A stretch of 64,000 nt of DNA from Plantago major. Lineage: Eukaryota; Streptophyta; Magnoliopsida; Lamiales; Plantaginaceae. Below, piece after piece: positions 47,356 to 57,449 of this stretch. A model generated the notes under the pieces. That model was not told the DNA's origin. It did not search any database and saw only the letters and a list, made by a program, of their open reading frames with translations. The stretch is taken from positions 1 through 64,000 of the forward strand of contig JAIFAC010000422.1 in NCBI GenBank assembly GCA_026545765.1. Direction: 5' to 3'. The position numbers and the translations under genes are program-made. Position 1 is the stretch's first letter; the number at the start of each line of letters is the position of its first letter.

Positions 47356-47745
47356 CTACCACAGAACTTGCATTCCAACAGATCTACATCCTCCTCCCAA
47401 TACACCATGCACATGTTCCGACAAGGTAAAGGCACTCAATAGGCCCCAAACCCCGCCTCTCCTCCATCGAGGTATGCCATGGACGGTGCTTCTCACCGTG
47501 ATGAATCCATACATGATACTCGTGCATGAATCCATAACGCCGCAAGTGCTCGAATACCGCAGAAGCGCCATAAATTGCTTGTTCCAGTGTTCCAATGTGC
47601 AAGGACACTTTATCAACCCCCCAATTGCACAAACCGGATGTCCCATGGCAAACGAGATGAAACCTTTAACCCCTTCTACGAAACTCCTAGAAACTCTGTC
47701 ATTTACCGCCATACGATCGTACATCCATGAACGGTCGGAATTCAT
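47356..47745 (-). pseudogene. Second copy of the CACTA transposase-associated domain
   Basis: This is a diverged paralogue of the domain at 47061-46753: MNSDRSWMYDRMAVNDRVSR, EGVKGFISFAMGHPVCA, GLIKCPCTLEHWNKQFM, YGFMHEY. It lies 5' of the first copy in the same orientation. This is either a tandem duplication of the first coding exon or the remains of a second inserted CACTA copy. Confidence 0.7.
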
Positions 47746-47759
47746 TGTTTACTTTATTT

Positions 47760-48350
47760 TTAACCTGAGACGTTCCAATTGATTAGATCAGATTTAATTT
47801 ATTAGATCGATTCCAATTGGATAAGAAGATTGTAGAGGTTAATTGTTAATTATTATATGTTCCTTATAAATTAATTATTAATTAAGTGTTCATGTGTTAC
47901 AAAATCGACATATATAATAACCATTTCAACCTCTTAGTACATATATTATATACTTAACATACATATCAAATTAACTAATTACTCTATACATATCAATTAC
48001 TACATATATTCATATCAAATTACATACTTAACATACAAATTTATCAAATCAAAACTACATACTTCTATACTTAACAAACATATCAAATTAACTAAACTAA
48101 CTATATATACTTAACACACAAATCAAACTAACTACATACATTCATACATACCAAACTTAACATACTACATACATTCATATCATTCAAATTGAACAAATTA
48201 CATATAATTGATCAAATTAACTAAACTAACTACTACATACTTATCATATATACATATAATTGCTCAAATTAATCAAAATAAACAAAATCCCCAAATTTTT
48301 AAAAACTAGGGTTTTAGCAAAATACCTTGATTAATCGGTAGAAATATGAA
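47760..48350. other. AT-rich 5' non-coding part of the CACTA element
   Basis: Repeated words of the type ACATACTTAACATACATATC occur without a reading frame. No gene is seen. Confidence 0.5.
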
Positions 48351-48559
48351 ATTGATCAAGAACCAAACTCCTTGTCACACGAGCTTCGATTAGCACCAAG
48401 ATTGGTCGGAATAACGGATGATCGGCGGAAAACGGATTGAGGAGAAGAAGAAATGAGGAAGAAGAAGGAAGAAGATGAAGCAATGAGGCGATCGCCTCCG
48501 TCTCATCTAATTAGAATTTCAGTGCCGACACGTGTCCGCCGCCCGTAGTCGATCCGTTA

Positions 48560-48780
48560 TTTTTGGCGCATTTGATAGGTATCCGTTGCTATAAGGCTTA
48601 CGGATAATCTATCCGTCGCCAGCTTTCAAAAAAAAAATTTCTTTTTTTTTAATAAAGCAGCGACGGATAAATATTTATCCGTCACATGTTAGCGACGGAT
48701 AACTATTATCTGTCAAGAACCGGGCGACGATAGATTCCGTCGCCATTATCGATTCGTTGTTATGGGCGACGGATAAACCA
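48560..48780. repeat. Subterminal repeats of the CACTA element, right
   Basis: Repeated GCGACGGATAA and TTATCCGTC words, some as pairs around short spacers, mirror the left subterminal region. Confidence 0.7.
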
Positions 48781-48829
48781 CGCCCCATAACGCCGCTTTT
48801 TCCGGTTTTCAGAAGTGGCGGATGATCCT

Positions 48830-50100
48830 CGATCCATCTCATCACGGGTTCGGGGCTAGTAGGTCAACATCTATGTGTCCGAATGTGAATCACTATGATT
48901 ACGACTTGATACTTCTTCAAGATTCATGACATTTTGTACCGTATGGGCGCTGAATGTCCGACACTTGCTCAGGTGAGGGCTTTCGACATGCCGCCGAGAG
49001 GTCATTTCGAATTGGTTCGATGAACATCTTCGCTTCCATTTCGAATTCTCATACGAAATTCTTCATCATGTCCGAGAATCATCTCGTTGTTACTAGCATT
49101 TCATGCTTTTCTTCACGTAGTCATCCTCTCTTTCCATAATGATGTTTTTCCTTTATGAGGGTTCTTCTTCGTAATCGCTTAACATTAGTTCCTTGAACCT
49201 TTCCGAGTTCATCATCAAGGGTGATTTCGCTTTCTTCATAGAATACAACATGAACCGATTCTTCAATCTTCTTTGTTCTTTGTTGTAAACTCGTAAGCTT
49301 TGCTATTCATAGAATAACCAAGAAACACTCCTTCATCCGCCTTTGGTTGAAATGTTCTTAGATACTCTTTTCCATTGTTAAGAACAAAACATCTACAACC
49401 AAACACTTTCGTATGTTTAATATTAGGGGTCTACCAACCAAGAGCTCATAAGGGTCTCATTATGGTGTTTGTTTATCAAACATCCGCTCCGAGTGTAGCA
49501 TGTCAGGTTTACGCCTTCAACCCAATAAACTTCACTTATTTCAAAGGTCACCAAAGATTGTCCTTGCCGCTTCTTTAAGGGTTCTATTTTTCCTTTCTGC
49601 AACACCATTTTGTTGTGGTATTCTTACAGAGGAAAGTTGATGTCAGATACCTTTTGGGTACAAAACTCCTTTATGTAATCGTCGACAAATTCAAGACTAT
49701 GGTCTGCTCGATTGCATAGATACCTTGTCATTTTTCATGACTTCAAGCTTATTTAGCAAGTTTGGTATTCCACCCTAGCATCGATTTATGCTTCAGAAGA
49801 CAACCCAAGTGAATCTTGAGAAGTCATCTACAACAACAAGACTATACTTCTTTCCCGCATAACTAGTTACGTATGATTCAAAAGATCCATGTGTAATAGT
49901 TGCAGTGGTCTAACACTAGAGTGTCGATTTTCGACTTGAAAGAGATCTTAGATTGTTTCCATCCGACAAAAGTAATGTATATCATCCTTTCGAAGATGTT
50001 TTGGGAAGGCCAACCACTAACTCTTTCGCAAGTTTGTTCGTAGTTTTGAAATTCAAGTGACTCATTCTTTTGTGCCATAACCAAAGGTTCTTCAGGTGAC
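48830..50100 (-). CDS. Copia-2 integrase (5' of the CACTA insertion)
   Basis: The region is parallel to 16000-16800 of Copia-1. On the minus strand the start VVDDFSRFTWVV is recognisable near 49830-49800, the catalytic Glu region near 49620-49570 (QNGVAERKNRT context), and the conserved post-core block (NIKHTKVFGCR, GVFLGYSMNS) near 49420-49280. It is heavily frameshifted, with many CAG/CTG-to-CG differences from Copia-1. The CACTA element separates it from the RT. Confidence 0.75.
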
Positions 50101-50109
50101 CTGATCGAC

Positions 50110-50508
50110 TCACCATGAGACATTCTTCAACAGGCGTATGCCCAATCGGCAACATAAAGATCGCTTTCGCTCATTGTCAATAAGTTTGCAATACTTTGCT
50201 TTAAATTTCACAAGAATCCTCGTCTGCAAACCGCTCATGCTAAATAGATCAGATTTCAAACCCTTAACATGTAATACGCCAAGAATTGTTAAAGATCCCA
50301 ATTTGATGTCGCCAAATCCTGAGAGGGATTTAATTCTCCTCCAAGAACTGATGTCCGTCCATTGTTGCAAGCTTTGTAGTCGACGCATTTGCTTTGCCTC
50401 CATGTGCTTTCCGCATCCACTATCAAATAGCCATCGAGCCTTAGTCCAAGAGGCGCTCGCACAAAACAAGAAATGTGAGTTGTGTTCTCGCTTCGTAGAT
50501 AGAACCAC
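50110..50508 (-). CDS. Copia-2 aspartic protease region
   Basis: It contains SWTKARWLFDSGCGKHM, the D-S-G active site with GKHM context, then VLHVKGLKSDLFSMS. It corresponds to 17409-17030 of Copia-1. The GAG-pre-integrase words MSHGESIRS and MAQKNESLEFQN-type text follow at 50123-49878 in another frame. Confidence 0.8.
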   Translation of the reverse strand: MVLSTKREHNSHFLFCASASWTKARWLFDSGCGKHMEAKQMRRLQSLQQWTDISSWRRIKSLSGFGDIKLGSLTILGVLHVKGLKSDLFSMSGLQTRILVKFKAKYCKLIDNERKRSLCCRLGIRLLKNVSW

Positions 50509-50519
50509 TTAGACTAAAC

Positions 50520-52903
50520 ATTCTTCTAGTAGGAATCCACATTTTAGTGAATTTCGGGAGTTTATTTTGTCTAACTTTATCAAGGAGAAACAATAGAATC
50601 AAGAATTTTGATCTCAATCTTCCTTCGAGGTGTTTCTAGGTGTTCCTTTTGGTGCTTCGGACCTCGGTTTCGATTGCTTTTCAAAGAACTTAGCCTTTCC
50701 GCCGTGTTCCTTCTAGCTTTGGCATTCAGCTTTTCAAAGGGTTTGAGATTTCTTCCAATTCGCTTATTGCTACGCAATATCGCCTTGTGCCATTGTTCTT
50801 GTCCTTCCTTATATTGTTGTAAAAGGACTTTTCCAATAGCACGTTAGCCAATGCCATTTCAACACCTTCGCTTTCAATGCGCGGCCTTCGTAAGCCTTAC
50901 TAGTTTCTCGCACCGCCTTTATTTTCATAAATGGTAAAGTAGAGAATTTGCCTATTCCAAAGAATTCTTCCTTTCCTAGTAATATGGCAATGTGGATGGC
51001 TACATGTCCGAGGGTCAGATTTCTTTTCGTAAGCTTCACCCACAAGTTTCTTGTGAACTTGTTGTTCTTTCAAAGGTCAGTCATACTCCTTTTCCTTTGT
51101 CAACTACCTTAGCTTCGACCAATGCTATAGTGGTTCAAGAACCATTCTATCGACTTTTTACAAAGGTCAACCTTTCATCACTCTTCTTCAGAGGAGATGA
51201 ATTACTCGATTGTTCATCAAGTCCAAGTCCACCTTTCTCGAGGGATCTCTCGATATGATCGAACCTCGTTGAGATTGTCACTACCTTTGCATAAGATTGA
51301 AGGATAGCTCTTTCTTTTGAAGTTCCTCATTCTCGTAAAGCAACTTTATCATTTTCTTATTAAGTTCATTCAAGGCTAGTTTGTGAAAATTTTCATTTTC
51401 GTAAACTGATTTTCGTAAGGGCTATTTCAAATTTTGTTCTCAGATATTCTCGTTAGCTCGTAAACCTCTTTTTCAAGAGTTTCTTTGCTTTCCTCTAGAA
51501 TTCTAGTTTTGACCTGGCCTTCCAAATTCTTTCTCATAACGATCCAATTCACTCGATTAACTCCAGATCCTCAATTCCATCATCACTCTCATAGTACATA
51601 AATTGTGAAATGTTTGTTACCTCATCACCATAAGACACATTTCAATGTTCGAGATGTCCTGACCAAAGAATCTCAAAGAACTCCACACATTTCATTCTTC
51701 TTAAGGTCAAGTCGACACCGTGGGTGATTCCACACACCGTGATGGTAGGTTCGAGTTATCCGAATCTCCATCTTCGTAATCATCTCAATATCTAGAGCAT
51801 CAAGTCGATTTGAATCTTCTTCCTTTCTTCACCAAGAAGGCCCTTTGATTTCTTTTGTAATTTCTTCCGTCCTTCTTGTCACATGTCTCGAGCTTGTTTA
51901 AAGCAGGCAATCTCTCTCAAGTGACCAGCTTTTGACAATAGAAGCGTATATCATTTCCTATCTCTCGATTCAAGATTAACACCTTTCCGAATGGGGTCTT
52001 CAGAGAGTTGTTTAGTCAATGTTCAGATCGATGATAGTTTGGGCCAAGATGCTTTTTCACTTTTCTTTAGCTTTTCTTCTCTCAATCTCGACTCACAAAT
52101 TTATTCATGTGTCTTATCGCAAGAGCATTTTCTTCAGATGCATCTTTGGTATCTTTCTTTCGTATACCTCGAGAGACTAGAGCAACACTTTGCAACTTCT
52201 CAGCTGTTTGTTCTCTCTGAGTTGTCTCATAATCTACAGTAGCAAGATGAGAGAAGAGCTCTACTCGAGTAATATTTGCCATTCCTTGGTTGAAATAAAA
52301 GAATTTAGTGTGTTCCCACAGGATTGAGACTTCCGACAATAGTCTTAATCTTTTCTGGCCGAGTATCTGCTTTCACCAAGTGCAGCCATATCACTCATAA
52401 GAGTAGTAAACCCGAAATCAAGTTCTTCCAGTTTCGTTGGGACCTTGCTTGAAGTTTTGGAACTTCAATTTAAGAACTTCAACTTGTTTTCTTTGCTTTT
52501 CTCGCCGCATGATTTCTTCAATCAATCGTGCAACTTTCGCCGCTTTAGCACCCCACGCTTTACGCCAGATGTGCTCAGTGTCGATCCGATGATTATATTA
52601 GCTTGACCATCCAATCAGGTCTCTCGCATCTTCGCATGTCTAGAGCTCTCGCTTGTCTTCATACATAATGCTTCCACGAGCAACACGACCACTATCACTA
52701 GCAATGATCCTCGCTTTCATCTTCCTCGTTCGAGGTTTTTTTCCATCGCACCTCAAGAACTTGTTCGAGTTGTTCGATTTTAATAGCCCTTCATTGATGA
52801 CATAGATCATCTCATCACTAATGGCCTCCAGATGGAGCATCATGTTGTTCTTCCATTTCTCGTAGTTTTCTGGCTTCAGAACGGGTGCATCACTCAGAGA
52901 CAT
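50520..52903 (-). CDS. Copia-2 gag and spacer
   Basis: The start ATG at 52903 gives MSLSDAPVLKPENYEKWKNN, then LHLEAISDEMIYVINEG, identical in sense to Copia-1. The UBN2-type region is at 52500-52190 (VELFSHLATVDYETTQREQT at 52339-52082). The zinc knuckle region near 51930 is damaged by frame changes. The spacer toward the protease is Lys/Arg-rich (KPFEKLNAKARRNTAERLSS at 50777-50580). Confidence 0.8.
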
Positions 52904-53005
52904 TCATGCGCACTTAACACACAAATTATATAGTCCTCAGAAAGGGACAAAGTTTCTTCACCTATCTGGGATCTAGGTTCAGTGCAGAAGGCTTGGGAAC
53001 CTGCC

Positions 53006-53017
53006 GCTCTGATACCA
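53006..53017 (-). other. Primer-binding site of Copia-2 (initiator tRNA-Met)
   Basis: TGGTATCAGAGC on the minus strand begins 2 nt after the 5' LTR, identical to Copia-1. Confidence 0.93.
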
Positions 53018-53019
53018 CT

Positions 53020-56000
53020 TGTTGGTCCAGATAACGGCAAAGTAAAAGACTAGAGGGGGTGAATAGTCTTTAAAACTTTTGTCGATAAACACAGCTCGTA
53101 AACTGGGGGTTTCGATACTTAAATTCAGAGCGCAGAAGACTTTAAGATAGGTAAGTGCGTAAACAAAAGTATGTGTGTGCTTTATCGAAAGATAAATGCG
53201 TAAAGGTAAATAACACAGAAGTATAGTGGTATCCGGAGGTGGCGAATCCTCCAACTAATCCACTTGCCTTTCCGAGACCTAGAATTCACTAGAACAGATA
53301 ATCGAGTTCACCTTACAATAATCCTATTCTAAGATTCCTAAACAAATGGTTCCCAACCAAATGTTCCCCGAGTTATTCCCCGCCCTAGAGCTAAGTACTT
53401 CCTCTACTCAGATAACCTTCGAGTTATTCCCCGATTTCCCAAATCAAGTACTTCCTCTACTCCACGCCTGATGGTGTCAAGTTATAAGGTTTGTCGAGAG
53501 GCTTCTTGTATAACTTTTCGCTTATGTTTCCAGAGAGCCTAATAGAACAAGACTACTTAATACACTTGTTCAAAGGTATGGCAATCTTTTTTATCGACCC
53601 AAGTAATTGATGTCCGCTCGAGAATGAGCTTTAAAGGTTATCCGATAGTTCAACTCTTTCACTAATAACAATCTCTTGTTAAGGTTCGTGACAACTTAGA
53701 ACTACTAGTGATTCTTCAAGCAAATGTAAAGCTTTCGAAAGGGTAGTAGAGTGCTTGAGAGAATACTTTGCTAGATTGTAAGTTTGCAAATTAGATCGCT
53801 CGCTGGTCGATTTCTCAAAGATCTAAGTGTGTGATATTTATAGATGAATTGAGAGTCGCTGTGTTGGTCCAGATAATGGCAAAGTAAAAGACTGTAGAGG
53901 GGGTGAATAGTCTTTTAAAACTTTTGTCGATAACAATGTTTCGATATCTCAATAGATATCCGATACTTAGAATCGAAAAGGAAGACTTAATAAAGATAAG
54001 TGTAGAAACAAATAATAAGTGTGTGTGTGTCAAGTATAAATATAGAAACGAATGACACAAAGTATATAGTGGTATCTGGAGGCGTAATCCTCCAACTAAT
54101 CCACTTTGGCGTCATCGTAGACCTAGAATTCACTAGAACATATAATTGAGATAACCTTACAATAATCCTATTCTAAGATTCTCAACAATCGTTCCCAACC
54201 AAATGTTCCCCGAGTTGTTCTCAGCTTCTTCACCAAGTACTTCCTATACTCGTAAACCTTTGAGTTATTCCTCAGCTTCCCAAGCTAAGTACTTTCTATA
54301 ATCAATAACCTCGAGTTATTCCTTAGTTTCCCAAATCAAGTACTTCCTATACTCCAGAACCTCGAGTTATTCCCCGATTTTTCAAACTAAGTACTTCCTG
54401 CATCCACGGTTTTGGTGTTGGTTTCGTTTGAGTTGTCGATGAGCGCCTTAATAACTTTTCATTATTCAGATAGCTCGTGAACTGTTACTTAATACACTTT
54501 ACAACAGATGGTATCTTGTTCGATTTTATCGACCAAGTCTTATGATATCTGCTCAAGAGAATGAATCTCGATAGTTGATCTTTTGATTCAACTCCTTCAC
54601 AGATAGCTTTGCTTGTTTAGGATCGTGACACTTAGAACTTCAAGAGTTTACTCAAGATCAAAAGCTTTAGTCGCAATGTAAAGCTTTGATAATAAGTAAG
54701 AAGCTTTGAGAGAGTAAGATCGTAGATCGATGTTTCAAATAGTATTCAAGGTTCCGAGTCAGGTTCCGTGTGTTCTCAAGTTGTCTAAGTGTTGATATTT
54801 ATAGATGAATTTGAGTGCCGTCAATAGTATCCGTTAGCTCAAATTCAAACTATCGATATCTCGTATAAGATCAGAAAGGTTTTGTCTTCTTCTCGGTTGT
54901 CGCCGCTTTTATTCGCATATCTCGTCTGCGCATTAAATGCTTTGTACTATACTTTTTTTGTCCAGAAGTGTCAATCTAATCTATGCTTTTGTATCGTAAA
55001 CCAAAGGTTATCTCGATTCTTTTGACGCCCTTATCTTCATTCTTCGATACCACTTGTTATTCATTCAAACAACTTTGTTTTCAATATATGTTCCTTTTCG
55101 TAAACGCGTTAATGCTCAAGGTATCCGAGAATAGATATCTCGGACACTTTCCTTGTTTTCGATATGTATCTCATTTCTCGATATCTCAGGATACGCTTGT
55201 TTGAAATCGTCAAGGCCACAAGATATCCGCTAAGATATCTCAATAATGATTCAAGAATCTTGTGCGCTTTTCTTCAAATCTTCAAATGTTGTCGAGTCAT
55301 TGATGTCTTCTTCTTCGTCTTCTCTTCATAAAATAAAATTACATTTTGAGACCTAACATCCTATACAAGATTAGCTAGACTATCATACTTAGCGGGTTTC
55401 CTCTTTACAATGTTCAAGTGAACCAAGAGTACTAATCACCTTCGAGACTAAGATAAGTCATCATGTTGTCAACAAAATCTAAACAGATATTCTAACAAAA
55501 TATCTAACACGCTGATGTTATCCGTTAGACACAATTCAAATTCATTTATACTTATCTTCAATTGAGTACTCAAGTCATTGTCTCATATCTCGTAGAGGAT
55601 CGTGCTTTAGCGGCTTTTCTGCCGATGCAATTAATGCATATGTACTATTTCTTGTCCTGTAGTCTTCAACGGATACATTAGCCTTTCTGATGGCTTGCAT
55701 GCTCCATACTCATGATGTCATATGTTCCAGAATCATGTTTCAAAAGTAACTAAATGCACTTAAGAAAGGATTAAGGACATAGTCTTTCCGAGTGAGACTA
55801 AACCTTGGTGTCTTCATAAATCTTGTGCAATCTCCGGTCTTGTAATCTTCAGAAAAGCTCCATTGCTAGGATTGATCTTCATGGTCTTCTTGGAAATAAA
55901 AAATACATTCAGAGACCTATAATCCTAATACAATATTTACTAGACTAATCATACTCAGTGATTTCCTCTTTTACAATGTTCAAGTGAACTAAGAGTACTT

Positions 56001-56067
56001 AATCACCTTTCTGACAAAGATAAGAACATGTGATGAATGATCAAAATACTAACAGATATTCCTAACA
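53020..56067 (-). repeat. Copia-2 5' LTR, split by a solo LTR
   Basis: The LTR parts are 53020-53856 and 55515-56067, interrupted by 53862-55509 with a CGCTG duplication on either side. Removing the insert and one duplication gives about 1.4 kb that aligns with 31996-33384. Confidence 0.92.
53862..55509 (-). repeat. Solo LTR of a related Copia family, inserted in the Copia-2 5' LTR
   Basis: This 1,648-bp unit begins TGTTGGTCCAGATAATGG and ends AATATCTAACA, flanked by CGCTG at 53857-53861 and 55510-55514. It shares the first 70 bp and parts of the body with the host LTR but is clearly diverged, for example repeated GATATCTC words. No internal region is present, so it is what unequal recombination between two LTRs leaves behind. 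Confidence 0.92.
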
Positions 56068-56072
56068 CTGCA
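56068..56072. repeat. Target-site duplication of Copia-2, right copy (CTGCA)
   Basis: CTGCA directly follows the right LTR end and matches 31991-31995. Confidence 0.92.
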
Positions 56073-56694
56073 TGTGGTGGAGATGGAATAGGAGACTGAA
56101 TGGGAGGAGAGTGAGTGGGAGAAGGAACATGTTTTGGTTCACTTGCAAACACCCTAATGCCAGGGTCATTTTCCTCATCACTATCAGTCAGAACCACATA
56201 CTCAGGTGATTTAGGTGGTCCTTGTGGTGCTCTAGTCCTCCAACTTTCATTCTTGCATTTCCTACTCCTATACACCCTCTCCATTCTCTCCCTAATATTA
56301 TCTTCAGGGGTAGGAGCCCTATAGTGAGTAGCTTTGGGTTCAAACCATTCATGATCATCTCCATATATGATTTCCCTCATTTTCTTCCTTGTAGATTCAT
56401 CTATAACTAGGGTATAATTTCACTAGTCTCAACATATAACTCCACCTCCATAAATTTCTTATTGCATTCAAACATCATTTTCACATCATCATCAGTAATA
56501 AGCTCTAACTGTTCAAGTGAGCCTTCCAAATCACACTTCATACTAAAACATAAATTTTATGTGGTGGGGAGTGATTCTAAAGCAGTAGATAACACATCAT
56601 TCATAAGTTTCATATGATTATACCTGTTACTCTTAACATTCTCCAGCATAAATAGGTCTTTCCCATGATGTATCCTGATATTGTAAACTCCCAT
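56073..56694 (-). pseudogene. N-terminal part of the MULE-like gene (PB1-like domain)
   Basis: From an ATG at 56694 the frame reads MGVYNIRIHHGKDLFMLENV, then, past one in-frame TAA, KCDLEGSLEQLELITDDDVK and MMFECNKKFMEVELYVET. This layout is that of the PB1-like N-terminal domain of plant MULE proteins. After a frame change near 56425 it continues KKMREIIYGDDHEWFEPKA and a Pro/Ser-rich acidic linker (VVLTDSDEENDPG) up to the Copia-2 junction. Beyond Copia-2 the frame resumes at 31990. Confidence 0.5.
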
Positions 56695-57449
56695 TCTTCT
56701 GCAAAAAAATACACACAACTATGGCTTTAAAAAACCTAATAGAGGCAGAACAGACACCCGATTACTACTAAAACACACAAATAAACATAAAACATTCATA
56801 ATATATGCTGCACATACATCAAAATCGAACAAACAAGAACTTCAAAAAAATTCAAAAAAAAACGGGTTTTTACGTCTGAGAAGCAAAATCCTACCAGCAT
56901 TCATTCTAATTAGGTGGAAACGAAGTAAACTAATGACAAATAACATACATTATACGCTTAATCGAAGAAAAAAAGCTTCGATTTTACCTGTAACAATGGC
57001 ATCTCGTACAGCCCTACAACGACACTGCGCACCCACCCACTGGAAATCGACACTACAAACACTTCAATTCCCGTCTTTGATAGTATATTTTCACCGATTA
57101 TTGCTTCAGATTGTGAGAGATGGTTGGTTTTCAAAGGAAGACTAAGGTGGTGTGGAGAGTTCGGTTTTAGCGGTAATGAGCAAAGGGAAAGGGTTTTGTT
57201 GGTTTTTTATTTTCTTTTAGCTTTATTTTAATTATTGTTTTGAATTTGAATTTCATTTTGCTTTTCTTTGCAAGAGAGAGGAATTTAAATCCACGTGTAC
57301 AAAGAGAAAGCTGATGTAGGCATGGCAGTCAACTGAAATGTTGATTTTGGGATATTCAGAATTGCTTCAATAGGCTATGAATCAGAATTGGCTCAAATTT
57401 AAGGGGTACGAAACGTAATTCCCCCTTAATTTAATTAAGCCAAATCCTG

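Larger units (their letters stand above)
41198..48817 (-). mobile_element. En/Spm (CACTA) DNA transposon, 7.6 kb, inside the Copia-2 polyprotein
   Basis: The left end is CACTATAGGTTGG. The right end, inverted, is CACTTCTGAAAACCGG. Subterminal arrays of a CGACGGATA motif in both orientations fill roughly 200 bp inside each end (41216-41440 and 48560-48780), as CACTA elements do. Internally there is a degenerate TNP2-type transposase on the minus strand. Comparison with uninterrupted Copia-1 (15680-15710) places the insertion between CCTTTG and GATGATCC. The expected 3-bp duplication is obscured by apparent base errors at the right junction. Confidence 0.85.
31996..56067 (-). mobile_element. 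Copia-2: sister of Copia-1, itself interrupted by a CACTA element and a solo LTR
   Basis: It has the same family, orientation and layout as Copia-1. The total span is 24,072 bp. Removing the CACTA element (about 7.6 kb) and the solo LTR (about 1.65 kb) leaves about 14.8 kb, matching Copia-1. The outer target duplication is CTGCA, the primer-binding site is at 53006-53017, and the polypurine tract is at 33385-33399. It inserted into a MULE-like gene. Confidence 0.95.

Noticed and set aside
30073-57430. A 9-bp target duplication proving Mutator membership
   Set aside because: The flanks of the two candidate ends do not match. Only the weakly similar ends and the PB1-like N-terminus support the assignment.
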